Below are positions 29,942 through 39,009 of a DNA stretch of 64,000 nt, piece after piece. This DNA comes from CAWEDP01 sp963807925 (lineage in GTDB: Bacteria; Acidobacteriota; Vicinamibacteria; Vicinamibacterales; CAVVIG01). The notes beneath the pieces are model-generated. The model was not told the DNA's origin and did not search any database. It was given only the letters and a program-made list of their open reading frames with translations. Numbering within the stretch: position 1 is the first letter of the stretch; every line of letters starts with the position of its first letter. The stretch lies in NCBI GenBank assembly GCA_963807925.1, contig CAWEDP010000002.1:3038001-3102000 (forward strand), read 5' to 3'. The translations under genes and the position numbers were made by a program.

Positions 29942-31486
29942 TCACCCGCTCACGTTGATGGCACGCGGGCACTTGTAGGGCGCGAGCTCCTCCTTCAAAT
30001 ACTGCTGCAGCCGTTCCGCGGCTCCAGCGGGATCGGCGCCGTGCCGCAGCCGGACCTCCGCGTGCGGCAGCGAGCCGCGAAGCGCATCATCCACGGCGAA
30101 CACGCGCGCAGACGCGACGTCGGGATGATCCTGCAGCGCGCGCTCGACCTCGCGCGGCGAGATCTTGCACCCACCCGACACAATCAGGTCGTCCGCCCGC
30201 CGGACGTGCGTGAACCAGCCGCCGTCGTCCTGCGTGCAGACGTCGCCGGTCAGGGTCCACCCCTCGCGGACCGTCTGGCGCTGCGCCTCGTGGTCGCGCC
30301 AGTACCGGGCGCCGGTCGGCCCCTGAATCGCGAGCAGGCCGGCGACGCCGGGCGGCGCCTCCTGACCGCACGCGTCGACGATGCGCGCGCGGTAACCGGG
30401 AACCACGCGGCCCATCGAGCCCGCGTGCACCTGTCCGGGTCGCGACGAGATGACGATGTGCCCGAGCTCGGTCGTGCCGAGGCCGTCCAGGATATCGACA
30501 CCCGTCCGCCGCTGCCAGTCACGGAACGCGGCCGCCGGCAGAGGCTCGGCGGCGCTGACGCAGCATCGCAGCGAGGAGAAGTCGAACCGATCGACGTCCG
30601 GCTGCCGCAACAAGAGCCGGTACATGGTGGGCGTCGCGAAGAGCACTGTCGCGCGCGTGTCCGCGAGGACGGCGGGCAGCGGCGAGCCGGCGGGATCGAC
30701 GAGAACAGTCGACGCGCCGGCCCGGAGCGGAAACACGAGAAGCCCGCCGAGTCCGAAGGACCACGTCATCGGCGGCAGCCCGATGCAGACGTCGCGCGGG
30801 GACAAATCGAGCACATGACGGGCATAGGTGTCCGCCGTGGCCAGCAGCTCGGCCGGCGAGTGCACGATGCCCTTCAACGTGCCGCCCGCCCCGGTGATGT
30901 AGGTGATGAGCGCCGGGGCATCGTGCGGCGTCGGGTACGCCGGCGGCGGCACGAGCCGGTCGTGGAGCGCCGTGACGATCGCGACCGTGCCGTTCGAGAA
31001 TCGCGGCGCCGCGGCGGCGACGTCCGCGGCGAGATCCGACGATGCGATCACGATCCGTGCGCCCGAGTGGTTCACGATGTGCGCGATCTCGCGTCGGCGA
31101 TACATGGCCGGGATCGGCACGCCGATGGCCCCGACCCATTGGACCGCCAGCCAGGTGACCACGAATGCCCGCGTGTTGTGGAACCGCAGCGCCACGCGGT
31201 CGGCCGGCTGAACGCCGAGCGCGGCCAGCGCGCCAGCGGCGTCGAGCACCTCGTCGCGGAGGCGCCCGTAGGAAACACGCTCCGCCGCTGCCAGGATGGC
31301 GGTCGCGCGCGGCGCGAGGTCGGCGACGGCGAGGAGTTCCTGTGCGAGGTTCAGCCAGGCCGGATAGCGACGGCCGTCCGGCAGGGGGGTCAGCGTGGGC
31401 CACAGCGCCCGCGGCGGCAGATATTGGTCCGCCAGTCGATCCCAACGGGCGCGGTCGTTCGCCGCGAGACTACTGCTGAGGTTCAA
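29942..31486 (-). CDS. CoA-ligase-like ANL protein, C-terminally truncated
   Basis: 514-residue ANL-family protein most like benzoate/2-aminobenzoate-CoA ligases (YPAWLNLAQELL, RVALRFHNTRAFVVTWLAVQ, PPMTWSFGLGGLLVFPL). Two departures are notable. The P-loop reads YITGAGGTLKGIVHS rather than TSGTTGxPKG. The protein also ends at YKCPRAINVSG, without the family's final block that carries the adenylation lysine. Only 28 bases separate its stop from the Tes-like gene, so no missing exon-like remainder exists. It may have lost adenylation, or may only perform the thioester step. The start is a TTG at 31486 with TACTCT upstream, and I am unsure of it. Confidence 0.75.
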   Translation of the reverse strand: MNLSSSLAANDRARWDRLADQYLPPRALWPTLTPLPDGRRYPAWLNLAQELLAVADLAPRATAILAAAERVSYGRLRDEVLDAAGALAALGVQPADRVALRFHNTRAFVVTWLAVQWVGAIGVPIPAMYRRREIAHIVNHSGARIVIASSDLAADVAAAAPRFSNGTVAIVTALHDRLVPPPAYPTPHDAPALITYITGAGGTLKGIVHSPAELLATADTYARHVLDLSPRDVCIGLPPMTWSFGLGGLLVFPLRAGASTVLVDPAGSPLPAVLADTRATVLFATPTMYRLLLRQPDVDRFDFSSLRCCVSAAEPLPAAAFRDWQRRTGVDILDGLGTTELGHIVISSRPGQVHAGSMGRVVPGYRARIVDACGQEAPPGVAGLLAIQGPTGARYWRDHEAQRQTVREGWTLTGDVCTQDDGGWFTHVRRADDLIVSGGCKISPREVERALQDHPDVASARVFAVDDALRGSLPHAEVRLRHGADPAGAAERLQQYLKEELAPYKCPRAINVSG

Positions 31487-31534
31487 CGCGCGATAGAGTA
31501 ACCCATTTCGCGCCGTGCGGAGGGGCGGCTCAGC

Positions 31535-32869
31535 TCAGCGCCACGGCATGAGACGCTCGATCCAGCTGATTCGGGTGAGGTCGTTGTAGATGACCGTGAC
31601 CATCAGCATCATCAGCACGACGAAACCCGCTAGAAGCATCTTCTCCTTGACCCGCATGCTGAAATCGCGGCGGACCAGCCCTTCGATGCCGAGGATGAAG
31701 ATGTGGCCGCCATCCAGAATCGGGATCGGCATCAGGTTGAGCAGTCCGAGATTCAGGCTGATGGACGCCATCAGGCTGAAGAGCGCCAGCCACCCGAGCT
31801 GCGCCGACTCGCCCGAGAGCTGCGCGATGGCGAGCGGACCCATCAACTGCTTCGGCGAGGTCTGACGCGTGATCAGGCCGCCGATGGTCTGGAAGATCAG
31901 GCCGGCGTACTGAACGTTCTTCTGGACGCTCAGCTCGACGGCCTTCACGAGGCTCAGGTCGAGGCGCTTGCTCGCGTCGGCGGGCACCACGCCAAGCCAG
32001 CCCCGGGTGCCGTTCCGGCCCGTCATCACCGCGAGGGTCCGCGGCTGTCCGTCGCGAAGAATGTCGACGGCGATCGATTCCTCCGGGTGCTTGGCGATGA
32101 CGTCGCGGAACTGTCCGGCGAAGGTCATCGGCTCCCCGTTGACGGCGACGATGACGTCGCCCGCCGTCAACCCGGCGCGGGCGCCGGGATCGGTGGCGTT
32201 GAGCGACTGCAGATGCGGGTGCACGTCGGGCAGCACCCCGATGTCGCCGACCTCGATACGCTCGTCGTTCGGGGCGGCCGCCGCCCTCACCCGCCGCGTC
32301 ATCGGCTGACCGTTCCGCACGAGATCGATGGAAATCTCCCGGTTCGCCCGGGTGCCGACCGCGAGGAAGAAATCCTCCCACGTGCTCACGCTGTGATCGG
32401 CGACGGCGATGATGCGATCGCCAGGCCGAATGCCGGCCTGTTCGGCCACCGAACCGGCGGCGACGACCCCGACCACCGGCGGCTCGTCGTCGTACGCCGG
32501 CACTTCGGCGTGCCGGTACAGGACGACCGTGGTCAGCACCAGCGCGAGCAGCAGGTTCATGACCGGTCCCATGATCAACACCTGGAACCGCTCCCACTTG
32601 CTCTTGGACAGGAACTCGTCGTCGTGTCCGGTGCGCTCTTCCTCGGGATTCTCGCCCGCCATCTTCACGAAGCCGCCGAGCGGCAGGGCGCCGATGCCGT
32701 ACTCGGTGTCGCCGCGCCGGAAGCTGAAGATCGTCGGGTTGAACCCGAGCTGGAACTTCAGCACGCGAATGCCGACGCGTTTGGCGGCGAGGAAGTGGCC
32801 CAGCTCGTGGACGAATACCAGCACGCCGAGCACGAACGCAAACGCCAACAGAGTCTGTAGTATGCCCAC
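31535..32869 (-). CDS. rseP: site-2 zinc metalloprotease RseP
   Basis: Inner-membrane intramembrane protease (444 residues) that releases anti-sigma factors and degrades remnant signal peptides. The zinc motif HELGH is at residues 21-25, and the second metal residue lies in NLMPIPILDGG. Two PDZ-like domains lie between (GVVAAGSVAEQAGIRPGDRII and GARAGLTAGDVIVAVNG). It closes the operon uppS-cdsA-dxr-rseP, the standard order of this envelope cluster, and starts 10 bases after dxr. The start is GTG. Confidence 0.95.
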   Translation of the reverse strand: MGILQTLLAFAFVLGVLVFVHELGHFLAAKRVGIRVLKFQLGFNPTIFSFRRGDTEYGIGALPLGGFVKMAGENPEEERTGHDDEFLSKSKWERFQVLIMGPVMNLLLALVLTTVVLYRHAEVPAYDDEPPVVGVVAAGSVAEQAGIRPGDRIIAVADHSVSTWEDFFLAVGTRANREISIDLVRNGQPMTRRVRAAAAPNDERIEVGDIGVLPDVHPHLQSLNATDPGARAGLTAGDVIVAVNGEPMTFAGQFRDVIAKHPEESIAVDILRDGQPRTLAVMTGRNGTRGWLGVVPADASKRLDLSLVKAVELSVQKNVQYAGLIFQTIGGLITRQTSPKQLMGPLAIAQLSGESAQLGWLALFSLMASISLNLGLLNLMPIPILDGGHIFILGIEGLVRRDFSMRVKEKMLLAGFVVLMMLMVTVIYNDLTRISWIERLMPWR

Positions 32870-32878
32870 GCCAGAACC

Positions 32879-34042
32879 TCAGACCTTCAATTCTACCGCG
32901 CGGGCCGTCTCCGCCGCACAGTCGCGCGCCCATCGATCCACGGCGCGGACCGCGGCCAGCGTGCGCACCTCCGCGGGGCGATGAGCATCGAGCGTCCGTT
33001 CGATGACGTCCGGAATGGCCGTGAACGCGATGCGCCCTTCGAGAAAGCGCGCGACCGCGATCTCGTTGGCCGCGTTCAGCACGACCGGAAGGCTGCGCGC
33101 CGACGTGAGAGCCCGATACGCGAGCCGCAGGCACGGGAACGCGACCATATCCGGCTCGGCGAACTCGAGGCGCCCCGCCCGGACGAGATCGAGCGCGGGC
33201 AGCGAGGCATCCCAGCGCTCCGGATAGGAGAACGCGTACTGAATCGGGAGGCGCATGTCGGTCACGCCGAGCTGCGCGATCACCGACCCGTCGGCCAGTT
33301 CCACCATCGAATGCACGACCGACTGCGGGTGCACGAGCACGTCAATCCGGCCGGCCTCGACGCCGAACAGCCAGTGCGCCTCGATGACCTCGAGCCCCTT
33401 GTTCATCAGCGTGGCCGAATCGATCGTGATCTTCCGCCCCATGCGCCACGTGGGATGACGGAGCGCCGCGTCGGCGGTCACCTCCCGCAGATCCGACGCG
33501 GATTGCCCGCGAAACGGTCCGCCCGAAGCCGTCAGGATGAGACGACGGATCTCGCCCGGAGGCCGCGCGTGCAGGCACTGGTGGATGGCATTGTGCTCGC
33601 TGTCGACCGGCAGGATCTCGACGCCGCAGCGGCGGGCCGCGTCCATGACGATGCCGCCGGCCATGACGAGGATTTCCTTGTTCGCCAGCGCGACCCGTTT
33701 GCGACGCTCGATGGCGGCCAGGACCGCCTCGAGGCCGTCGGTGCCCGACGAGGCGCACAGGACGATGTCGACATCGGGGTGCGAGGCCACCTCCACCAGA
33801 CCGTCGCGACCCACGCCGGTCACCGGCGCGTTCGCGACCATGTCCCGCAGCCTGTCGACCGCGGCGCCCGATCCGAGCGCGACCGCCAGCGGCCGGTACT
33901 TCGCCATCTGCTCCGCCATCAGCGCCGCATTCTCGCCGGCGGCCAGGCCCACGACCCGGAGGCGCTCGGGGTGCGCGTCGACGACGGCGAGCGCGCTGCG
34001 CCCGATCGACCCCGTGGAGCCGAGTATGGCGATCCGCGTCAT
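32879..34042 (-). CDS. dxr: 1-deoxy-D-xylulose 5-phosphate reductoisomerase
   Basis: 387-residue enzyme of the MEP isoprenoid pathway, converting DXP to MEP with NADPH. The cofactor motif is ILGSTGSIG at residue 6, and the substrate block reads LPVDSEHNAIHQ. Also present are LTASGGPFRG and MGRKITIDSATLMNKGLE. Its product feeds UppS, encoded upstream in the same operon. The 71-base gap to cdsA is the only sizeable gap on its 5' side. Confidence 0.96.
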   Translation of the reverse strand: MTRIAILGSTGSIGRSALAVVDAHPERLRVVGLAAGENAALMAEQMAKYRPLAVALGSGAAVDRLRDMVANAPVTGVGRDGLVEVASHPDVDIVLCASSGTDGLEAVLAAIERRKRVALANKEILVMAGGIVMDAARRCGVEILPVDSEHNAIHQCLHARPPGEIRRLILTASGGPFRGQSASDLREVTADAALRHPTWRMGRKITIDSATLMNKGLEVIEAHWLFGVEAGRIDVLVHPQSVVHSMVELADGSVIAQLGVTDMRLPIQYAFSYPERWDASLPALDLVRAGRLEFAEPDMVAFPCLRLAYRALTSARSLPVVLNAANEIAVARFLEGRIAFTAIPDVIERTLDAHRPAEVRTLAAVRAVDRWARDCAAETARAVELKV

Positions 34043-34113
34043 GGAGTCACGTCAGCCACCGGGGCCCCAGGCTCGCCACGACGGATTCTCGGGCGCTCGG
34101 CGTGTCCCGCGGC

Positions 34114-34914
34114 TCAAGCCGTGATGAATCGTCCCACCACATAGAAGAAGGGCGCCGCGAACAGCAGGGCGTCGATGCGATCGAGCAGCCCGCCGTGTCC
34201 GGGAATCAACTGCGAGCTGTCTTTGACGCCGACGCCGCGCTTCAGCATCGACTCGAACAAATCGCCCGCGATCCCGACCGCCACGATGCCGAGTCCGAGC
34301 GGCACGCGCATCACCAGCGGCACGATCGGCAGCCACCAGGCGCCAATCACGACAAAGGCGGCCGTGCCGAAGAGCAGCCCGCCGACGGCGCCCTCCATCG
34401 TCTTGCTCGGACTGATGGCCGGCGCCAGAGGGTGCCGGCCGACCAGGCGACCGCAGTAGTACTGCGCCGTGTCGCTCACGATCACCGTGACCATCAGCAG
34501 GAACAGCGGCTCGGGTCCGGCGCTCTCGCGAATCGAGACGATCGCGCCGATCGGCAGCGCGAGGTACAACAGAGGGAGGATCGACGCCGAAATCGTCGTC
34601 AGCGCGTCGACGCCTCCCCGCCACGATGCAAGCGCGATCAGGGCGAGCGCGAGCAGCACGACCATCAGGATGGCTTCGAGCGGCAGGCCCCGGTCGCCGA
34701 GCACCTCGGAGAACGCCGTCAGCGTCACCAGCGCCGCGACCACCGTCGGCCAGTGCGGCACCTGAATGCCGCCGGCCCGAAACAGCGCGATCAGCTCCTC
34801 AGTCGCCGTGAAGAGGGCCGCCACGGCGACCGCCTCGAAGATCGGATTCGGCGCGAGCCAGACGATGGCCACCGCCAGCGCGATGAGGACGGCACCGCTC
34901 AGGACGCGGGTCAT
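34114..34914 (-). CDS. cdsA: phosphatidate cytidylyltransferase
   Basis: Integral membrane enzyme of 266 residues making CDP-diacylglycerol from phosphatidate and CTP. At least seven hydrophobic segments are visible. The C-terminal signature is SDTAQYYCGRLVGRHPLAPAISPSKTMEGAVGG with a later GDLFESMLKRGVGVKDSS. I start at ATG 34914 (MTRVLSGAVLIALAVAI). It lies between uppS and dxr in the envelope operon. The 130-base gap to uppS (34915-35044) holds no gene I can support. Confidence 0.93.
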   Translation of the reverse strand: MTRVLSGAVLIALAVAIVWLAPNPIFEAVAVAALFTATEELIALFRAGGIQVPHWPTVVAALVTLTAFSEVLGDRGLPLEAILMVVLLALALIALASWRGGVDALTTISASILPLLYLALPIGAIVSIRESAGPEPLFLLMVTVIVSDTAQYYCGRLVGRHPLAPAISPSKTMEGAVGGLLFGTAAFVVIGAWWLPIVPLVMRVPLGLGIVAVGIAGDLFESMLKRGVGVKDSSQLIPGHGGLLDRIDALLFAAPFFYVVGRFITA

Positions 34915-35044
34915 CAGCCCGACGAACCGCGCGATTGACGGTGTGCGGCCGGCCCGGGACCTACCGAGCGGGCTCGCCCGGCCCCGCGCGCCGGAAGTGC
35001 GAAGGGCCGTCGGCGTAACGCCGCACGACGGCGAGCATCGGCCA

Positions 35045-35836
35045 TCACTTGGAAATCGCAGCGATTGACGACGGCTGGATGCCCCCGTACCGGCGCTCCC
35101 GCTTCTGATACGCGAGGATCGCTTCGAGAAGGTGCCGCCGCCGGAAATCGGGCCACCGCGTCTCGGTGACCCAGATTTCCGCATACGCAATCTGCCAGAG
35201 CAGGAAGTTGCTCACCCGCATCTCGCCGCTCGTCCGAATCAGCAGATCCGGATCGGGCTGGCCGGCCGTATAGAGGAAATCGGCGAACCGCTGCTCGTCC
35301 AGATCGTCCGGCGACAGCCCGGCGGCGATGGCGCGCCGCGCGGCGTCGACGATCTCGGCGCGGCCGCCGTAGTTCAGCGCGATGTTGAACAGCATCCCGC
35401 TGTTGCCTTCCGTCTGCCGGATACCCAGCTCGAGCTCGTGCCGCACGTCCGGCGAGAGTTCGTCCGGCCGCCCGATCACCTGGAATCGGATGTTGTTCCT
35501 GAGGAGCGTCGAGAGCTCGAGCCGCAGATACCGCTTCAGCAGCACCATCAGCGTGTTGACTTCGGCGCGCGGCCGCTTCCAGTTCTCGACCGAGAAGGCG
35601 TACAGCGTCAAGACGCCGATTCCGAGCCGCGCCGAGGTTTCGACCACGTCGCGCACCGAGTCGATGCCGGCGCGGTGCCCTTCCACCCGCGGGAGGTGCC
35701 TTTGCGCCGCCCAGCGGCCGTTGCCGTCCATGATGATCGCGACGTGGGCGGGCAGCCGATCGAAGTTGATCTGACGCGCCAGCAGTTCGTCGGACGAGCC
35801 CGGGGGAATCCCGGCGAGGAGCTGGTCAAGCGACAT
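35045..35836 (-). CDS. uppS: isoprenyl transferase / undecaprenyl diphosphate synthase
   Basis: Cis-prenyltransferase (263 residues) producing the undecaprenyl carrier for peptidoglycan and other glycans. Its IIMDGNGRWA motif has the catalytic Asp, followed by HRAGIDSVRDVVE, TLYAFSVENWKRP, LNYGGRAEIVDA and DLLIRTSGEMRVSNFLLWQIAYAE. The start (ATG 35836, MSLDQLLAGIPPG) gives a slightly extended N-terminus. It heads the cdsA-dxr-rseP operon. Confidence 0.95.
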   Translation of the reverse strand: MSLDQLLAGIPPGSSDELLARQINFDRLPAHVAIIMDGNGRWAAQRHLPRVEGHRAGIDSVRDVVETSARLGIGVLTLYAFSVENWKRPRAEVNTLMVLLKRYLRLELSTLLRNNIRFQVIGRPDELSPDVRHELELGIRQTEGNSGMLFNIALNYGGRAEIVDAARRAIAAGLSPDDLDEQRFADFLYTAGQPDPDLLIRTSGEMRVSNFLLWQIAYAEIWVTETRWPDFRRRHLLEAILAYQKRERRYGGIQPSSIAAISK

Positions 35837-35904
35837 GCACGCGTCCTCGTCGGCGGCCCGCGCGCGACAGCTCATCCGTCGCGCCCGCACGTGCACACGA
35901 CCGC

Positions 35905-36729
35905 TCAGGCGTCGGTTGCCGCGACATTGTTCGCAGATCGAGATTGTAACCCGTACTCCACCGCCACGAGTACGAGGCCCGACGCCGGGGCAGTGGGGCC
36001 CGCGAGCGCGCGATCGCCTCGCTCCAGGATCTCCGCCATCCACTGCACGGGCCGTCGTCCGCGCCCGATCTCCACCAGCGAGCCGACGATGGTGCGGACC
36101 ATGTGGCGCAGGAAGCCGCTGCCGGTGATCTCGTACCTGAGGAGCTCACTGCCCGATCCGTCGCCTCCGCCCGGTGCGACGTCGCCGCCGCAAGGCCCTC
36201 GCGCGATCGCCGACGAGTACACCTCGCGCCGCGTGGAGGTGGTGGCGCCGCCGGCGGCCTGAAACGCGGCGAAATCGCGGGAGCCCACGACGAGGGCGGC
36301 GGCCGCCGCCATCGCATCCACGTCGAGCGCATCGGGGACGTGCCACGCGTACGCGCGTTCGAACGGACTGAGGATTCCCCGGTTCCAGACGCGATAGCGA
36401 TACGACTTCCGCGTCGCGTCGAATCGCGCGTGAAACGCCGCGTCCACCGCCTCGGCGGCACCGATCCGTACGGCAGGAGGAAGCTGCGCGTTCAGCGCCC
36501 GTACGAGGGCCGCCGGCGCGATCGACCGCGCGAGCGTGAAGCCGGCAACCTGCCCGAGGGCGTGCACGCCCGCATCGGTGCGCCCGGCGCCGGTCACGAT
36601 CACGTCACGACTGTCGAGCTGCCGCAGCGCGTCCTCGAGCAGCCCCTGGACGGAGGTGCCGGACGACTGCCGCTGCCACCCGACCAGCCCGGTGCCGTCA
36701 TAGGCGAGGGTGATCTTGAAGGCCTGCAT
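35905..36729 (-). CDS. truA: tRNA pseudouridine(38-40) synthase
   Basis: 274-residue pseudouridine synthase acting on the tRNA anticodon arm. It starts MQAFKITLAYDGTGLVGWQRQ, has the catalytic Asp in GAGRTDAGVHALGQ, and the later ITGSGFLRHMVRTIVG. A Gly/Pro-rich loop (GPCGGDVAPGGGDGSG) around residue 190 is longer than in many relatives. It is flanked by uppS (68 bases) and pyrE (9 bases after its stop). Confidence 0.95.
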   Translation of the reverse strand: MQAFKITLAYDGTGLVGWQRQSSGTSVQGLLEDALRQLDSRDVIVTGAGRTDAGVHALGQVAGFTLARSIAPAALVRALNAQLPPAVRIGAAEAVDAAFHARFDATRKSYRYRVWNRGILSPFERAYAWHVPDALDVDAMAAAAALVVGSRDFAAFQAAGGATTSTRREVYSSAIARGPCGGDVAPGGGDGSGSELLRYEITGSGFLRHMVRTIVGSLVEIGRGRRPVQWMAEILERGDRALAGPTAPASGLVLVAVEYGLQSRSANNVAATDA

Positions 36730-36738
36730 TCACGCAGC

Positions 36739-37308
36739 CTACGGCCGCGATCCCGGCTTGATCACCGGCTGGGCTTGCGCGCAGAGCGGGCAATCGGAGG
36801 GGTCGAACGCCGGCAGGCCATACTCCAGCAGGGACCAGTACGGCACGTCCAGCTGCAGCGTGCCGCCGCTCCGATCCACGATCGAGGCGGCGCCCACGAC
36901 CGTGCCGCCCGACCGCCGTGCCACCTCCATCGTCTCTCTGGTCGACCCGCCCGTCGTGAGCACGTCCTCGACCACCAGCACGCGGTCGTCCGGGGCGAGC
37001 GCGAACCCCCGCCGGAGCGTGAGCGCCCCCTCGTGACGCTCCGCAAAGATCGCGCGTACGCCGAGCGCCCGCCCGACCTCCTGGCCGATGACTATGCCGC
37101 CGAGCGCGGGCGACACCACGACGGTCGGCTTCACCTCGCGCGTCTGTTCGGCGATCGCGCGACCGAGCGCTTCCGCGATACGCGGATACTGCAGGACCAG
37201 GGCGCTTTGCATGTAGGCAGGGCTGTGGAGCCCCGAGGTCAACCGGAAGTGGCCTTCGAGCAGCGCTCCCGACTGCCGGAAGACGTTGAGGAGCTCGTCG
37301 CGAGTCAT
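36739..37308 (-). CDS. pyrE: orotate phosphoribosyltransferase
   Basis: Makes OMP from orotate and PRPP. It has 189 residues starting MTRDELLNVFRQSGALLEGHF, with the PRPP-binding block VLVVEDVLTTGGSTRETM and the conserved AERHEGAL. The C-terminal SDCPLCAQAQPVIKPGSR is typical of the non-enterobacterial type. The frame is open to 37353, but the promoter box at 37315-37320 lies inside that extension, so the ATG at 37308 is used and the transcript is probably leaderless. The other pyrimidine genes lie at 45482-50881. Confidence 0.95.
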   Translation of the reverse strand: MTRDELLNVFRQSGALLEGHFRLTSGLHSPAYMQSALVLQYPRIAEALGRAIAEQTREVKPTVVVSPALGGIVIGQEVGRALGVRAIFAERHEGALTLRRGFALAPDDRVLVVEDVLTTGGSTRETMEVARRSGGTVVGAASIVDRSGGTLQLDVPYWSLLEYGLPAFDPSDCPLCAQAQPVIKPGSRP

Positions 37309-37314
37309 GCCGAA

Positions 37315-37320
37315 AGTATA
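37315..37320 (-). promoter_or_regulatory. -10 box of pyrE, leaderless type
   Basis: TATACT on the minus strand with exactly six bases (TTCGGC) before the pyrE ATG, the same layout as at 881, 51827 and 60866. No good -35 box is seen. The gap to the divergent TolC-like gene is only 66 bases and includes a run of seven T flanked by TCGCC and GGCGA. Confidence 0.55.
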
Positions 37321-37374
37321 CCTGTCGCCTTTTTTTCGGCGAACCGGATCCACGCCACCGCCGTCTACTACTCC

Positions 37375-38988
37375 ATGCCTGTACCTCTGTACCGCCGCGC
37401 CGTCTGTCTGCCTCTGTCGGCCATGCTGTGCGCCATCGGGCTCTCGGCCCAGACAGATCGACCTTCGCTCGCCGACGCCGCCCGTCAGGCCGCGCCCGCC
37501 GTCACGCCGGCGGTCGTCCGGCAGCTGTCGATCGAAGAGGCGGTCCGCCTGGCCCTGGAGCAGAATCTGGGTCTTCGCCTGCAGCGGATCGACCCGCAGA
37601 TCCAGGACGTCGGCGTCTGGCAGGCGCGATCCTTCTGGGCGCCGACCCTGGCGTCGAGCTTCTCGCGCAACGGTCAGACCCAGCGATCGACCAGCGCGCT
37701 GTCAGGTGGCGCGACCAGCATCGACAACGGCACCTTCGCCAGCGCGATCGGCCTCAATCAGCTCCTGCCGACCGGCACGACCTACTCGGCCTCGTGGAAC
37801 AGCTCCAGGTTCACGACGACGAACCTGTTCACCAACTTCAGCCCGCAGCTGCAGTCGGCCGTCGCGCTGACCGTGACCCAGCCGCTGCTGCGCAACTTCC
37901 GCATCGATCAGGTGCGCGAGCAGGTCGCGCTCAGCCAGAGGCTGCGCGATCTCTCGGACCTGCAGCTGCGCACGCTGGTCGTCCAGACCGCTCGGAACGT
38001 CCGGAACGCCTACTGGGATCTCGCGACGGCCCGGAACAACCTGACCGCGCAGCGCCAGTCGCTCGCGCTGGCCGAACAGTCGCTGCGGGACAACCAGCGG
38101 CGGGTCGACGTCGGCACGATGGCGCCGATCGACATCATCCAGGCGCAGGCGGAGGTGGCGCTGAACGAGCAGAACGTCATCGTGGCTCAGGCGCTGATCA
38201 CGTCGGCCGAAGACCGGCTGCGCGCGCTCGTGTTCGATCCCGACGGCGCCGATTTCTGGACCATGAGCATCGAGCCGACCGACGAGCCGCCGTTCGCGGA
38301 ACAGACCATCGACGTCGACGCCGCCGTCCGAAACGCGCTCGACAAGCGCGGCGACCTGGCCCAGGCGCGAAACGTGGTGCAGCAGAACGACGTCTCGATC
38401 AAGTACCTGCACAATCAGCTCCTGCCCGACGTGAGCGCGTCGTTCAACTACACGACGACCGGCATCGGCGGCGTGCAGCTCAGCTCGGTGGATCCGTCGC
38501 TCGTGGCGAGCGGCGGCGTGCCGGTCCGCTCCACGGTGGCCGATCGCGGATTCGGATCGGTGCTCGGCGACGTCGTGCAGGGCGCCTTTCCGAACTGGAC
38601 CCTGGGCGTGTCGATCGGCTACCCGATCGGCGCCAGCACGGCCCAGGCGAACCTGGCGCGGGCGAAATTGCAGCGCGAGCAAACCGAGACGCAGATGAAG
38701 TACCTGCAGCTGCAGGTCGCCACGCAGGTTCGCGAGGCCGCCCGGCAGGTCTCGACCAACCAGCAGCGGGTGAAGTCGGCGCGCGCCTCGCGTGAGCTGC
38801 AGGAGAAGAAGCTCGAGGCCGAGGAGAAGAAACAGGCGGCCGGGATGTCCACCAGCTTCTTCGTCTTCCAGGCGCAGCGGGATCTCGCGCAGGCGCGGAC
38901 GCTCGAAATCCAGGCGATCTCCGACTACAACAAGTCGCTCGTCGACTTCGAGGCGGTTCAGGAGGCGCCCCTGGCCCCGCCCCGCTGA
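37375..38988 (+). CDS. TolC-like outer-membrane efflux protein
   Basis: 537-residue exported protein with a signal peptide ending near LSAQT and the TolC/OEP repeat (SIEEAVRLALEQNLGLRLQR; VDAAVRNALDKRGDLAQ). Long heptad-rich helices include RNVRNAYWDLATARNNL and QVREAARQVSTNQQRV. It forms trimeric channels for export across the outer membrane. No inner-membrane partner genes lie next to it, since its neighbours are pyrE (divergent) and a glycosyltransferase (11-22 bases downstream). It could serve the exporters of this region, but nothing in the sequence shows that. Confidence 0.9.
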   Translation: MPVPLYRRAVCLPLSAMLCAIGLSAQTDRPSLADAARQAAPAVTPAVVRQLSIEEAVRLALEQNLGLRLQRIDPQIQDVGVWQARSFWAPTLASSFSRNGQTQRSTSALSGGATSIDNGTFASAIGLNQLLPTGTTYSASWNSSRFTTTNLFTNFSPQLQSAVALTVTQPLLRNFRIDQVREQVALSQRLRDLSDLQLRTLVVQTARNVRNAYWDLATARNNLTAQRQSLALAEQSLRDNQRRVDVGTMAPIDIIQAQAEVALNEQNVIVAQALITSAEDRLRALVFDPDGADFWTMSIEPTDEPPFAEQTIDVDAAVRNALDKRGDLAQARNVVQQNDVSIKYLHNQLLPDVSASFNYTTTGIGGVQLSSVDPSLVASGGVPVRSTVADRGFGSVLGDVVQGAFPNWTLGVSIGYPIGASTAQANLARAKLQREQTETQMKYLQLQVATQVREAARQVSTNQQRVKSARASRELQEKKLEAEEKKQAAGMSTSFFVFQAQRDLAQARTLEIQAISDYNKSLVDFEAVQEAPLAPPR

Positions 38989-39009
38989 GTTTCGAGTACA
39001 CTCCGCCCG

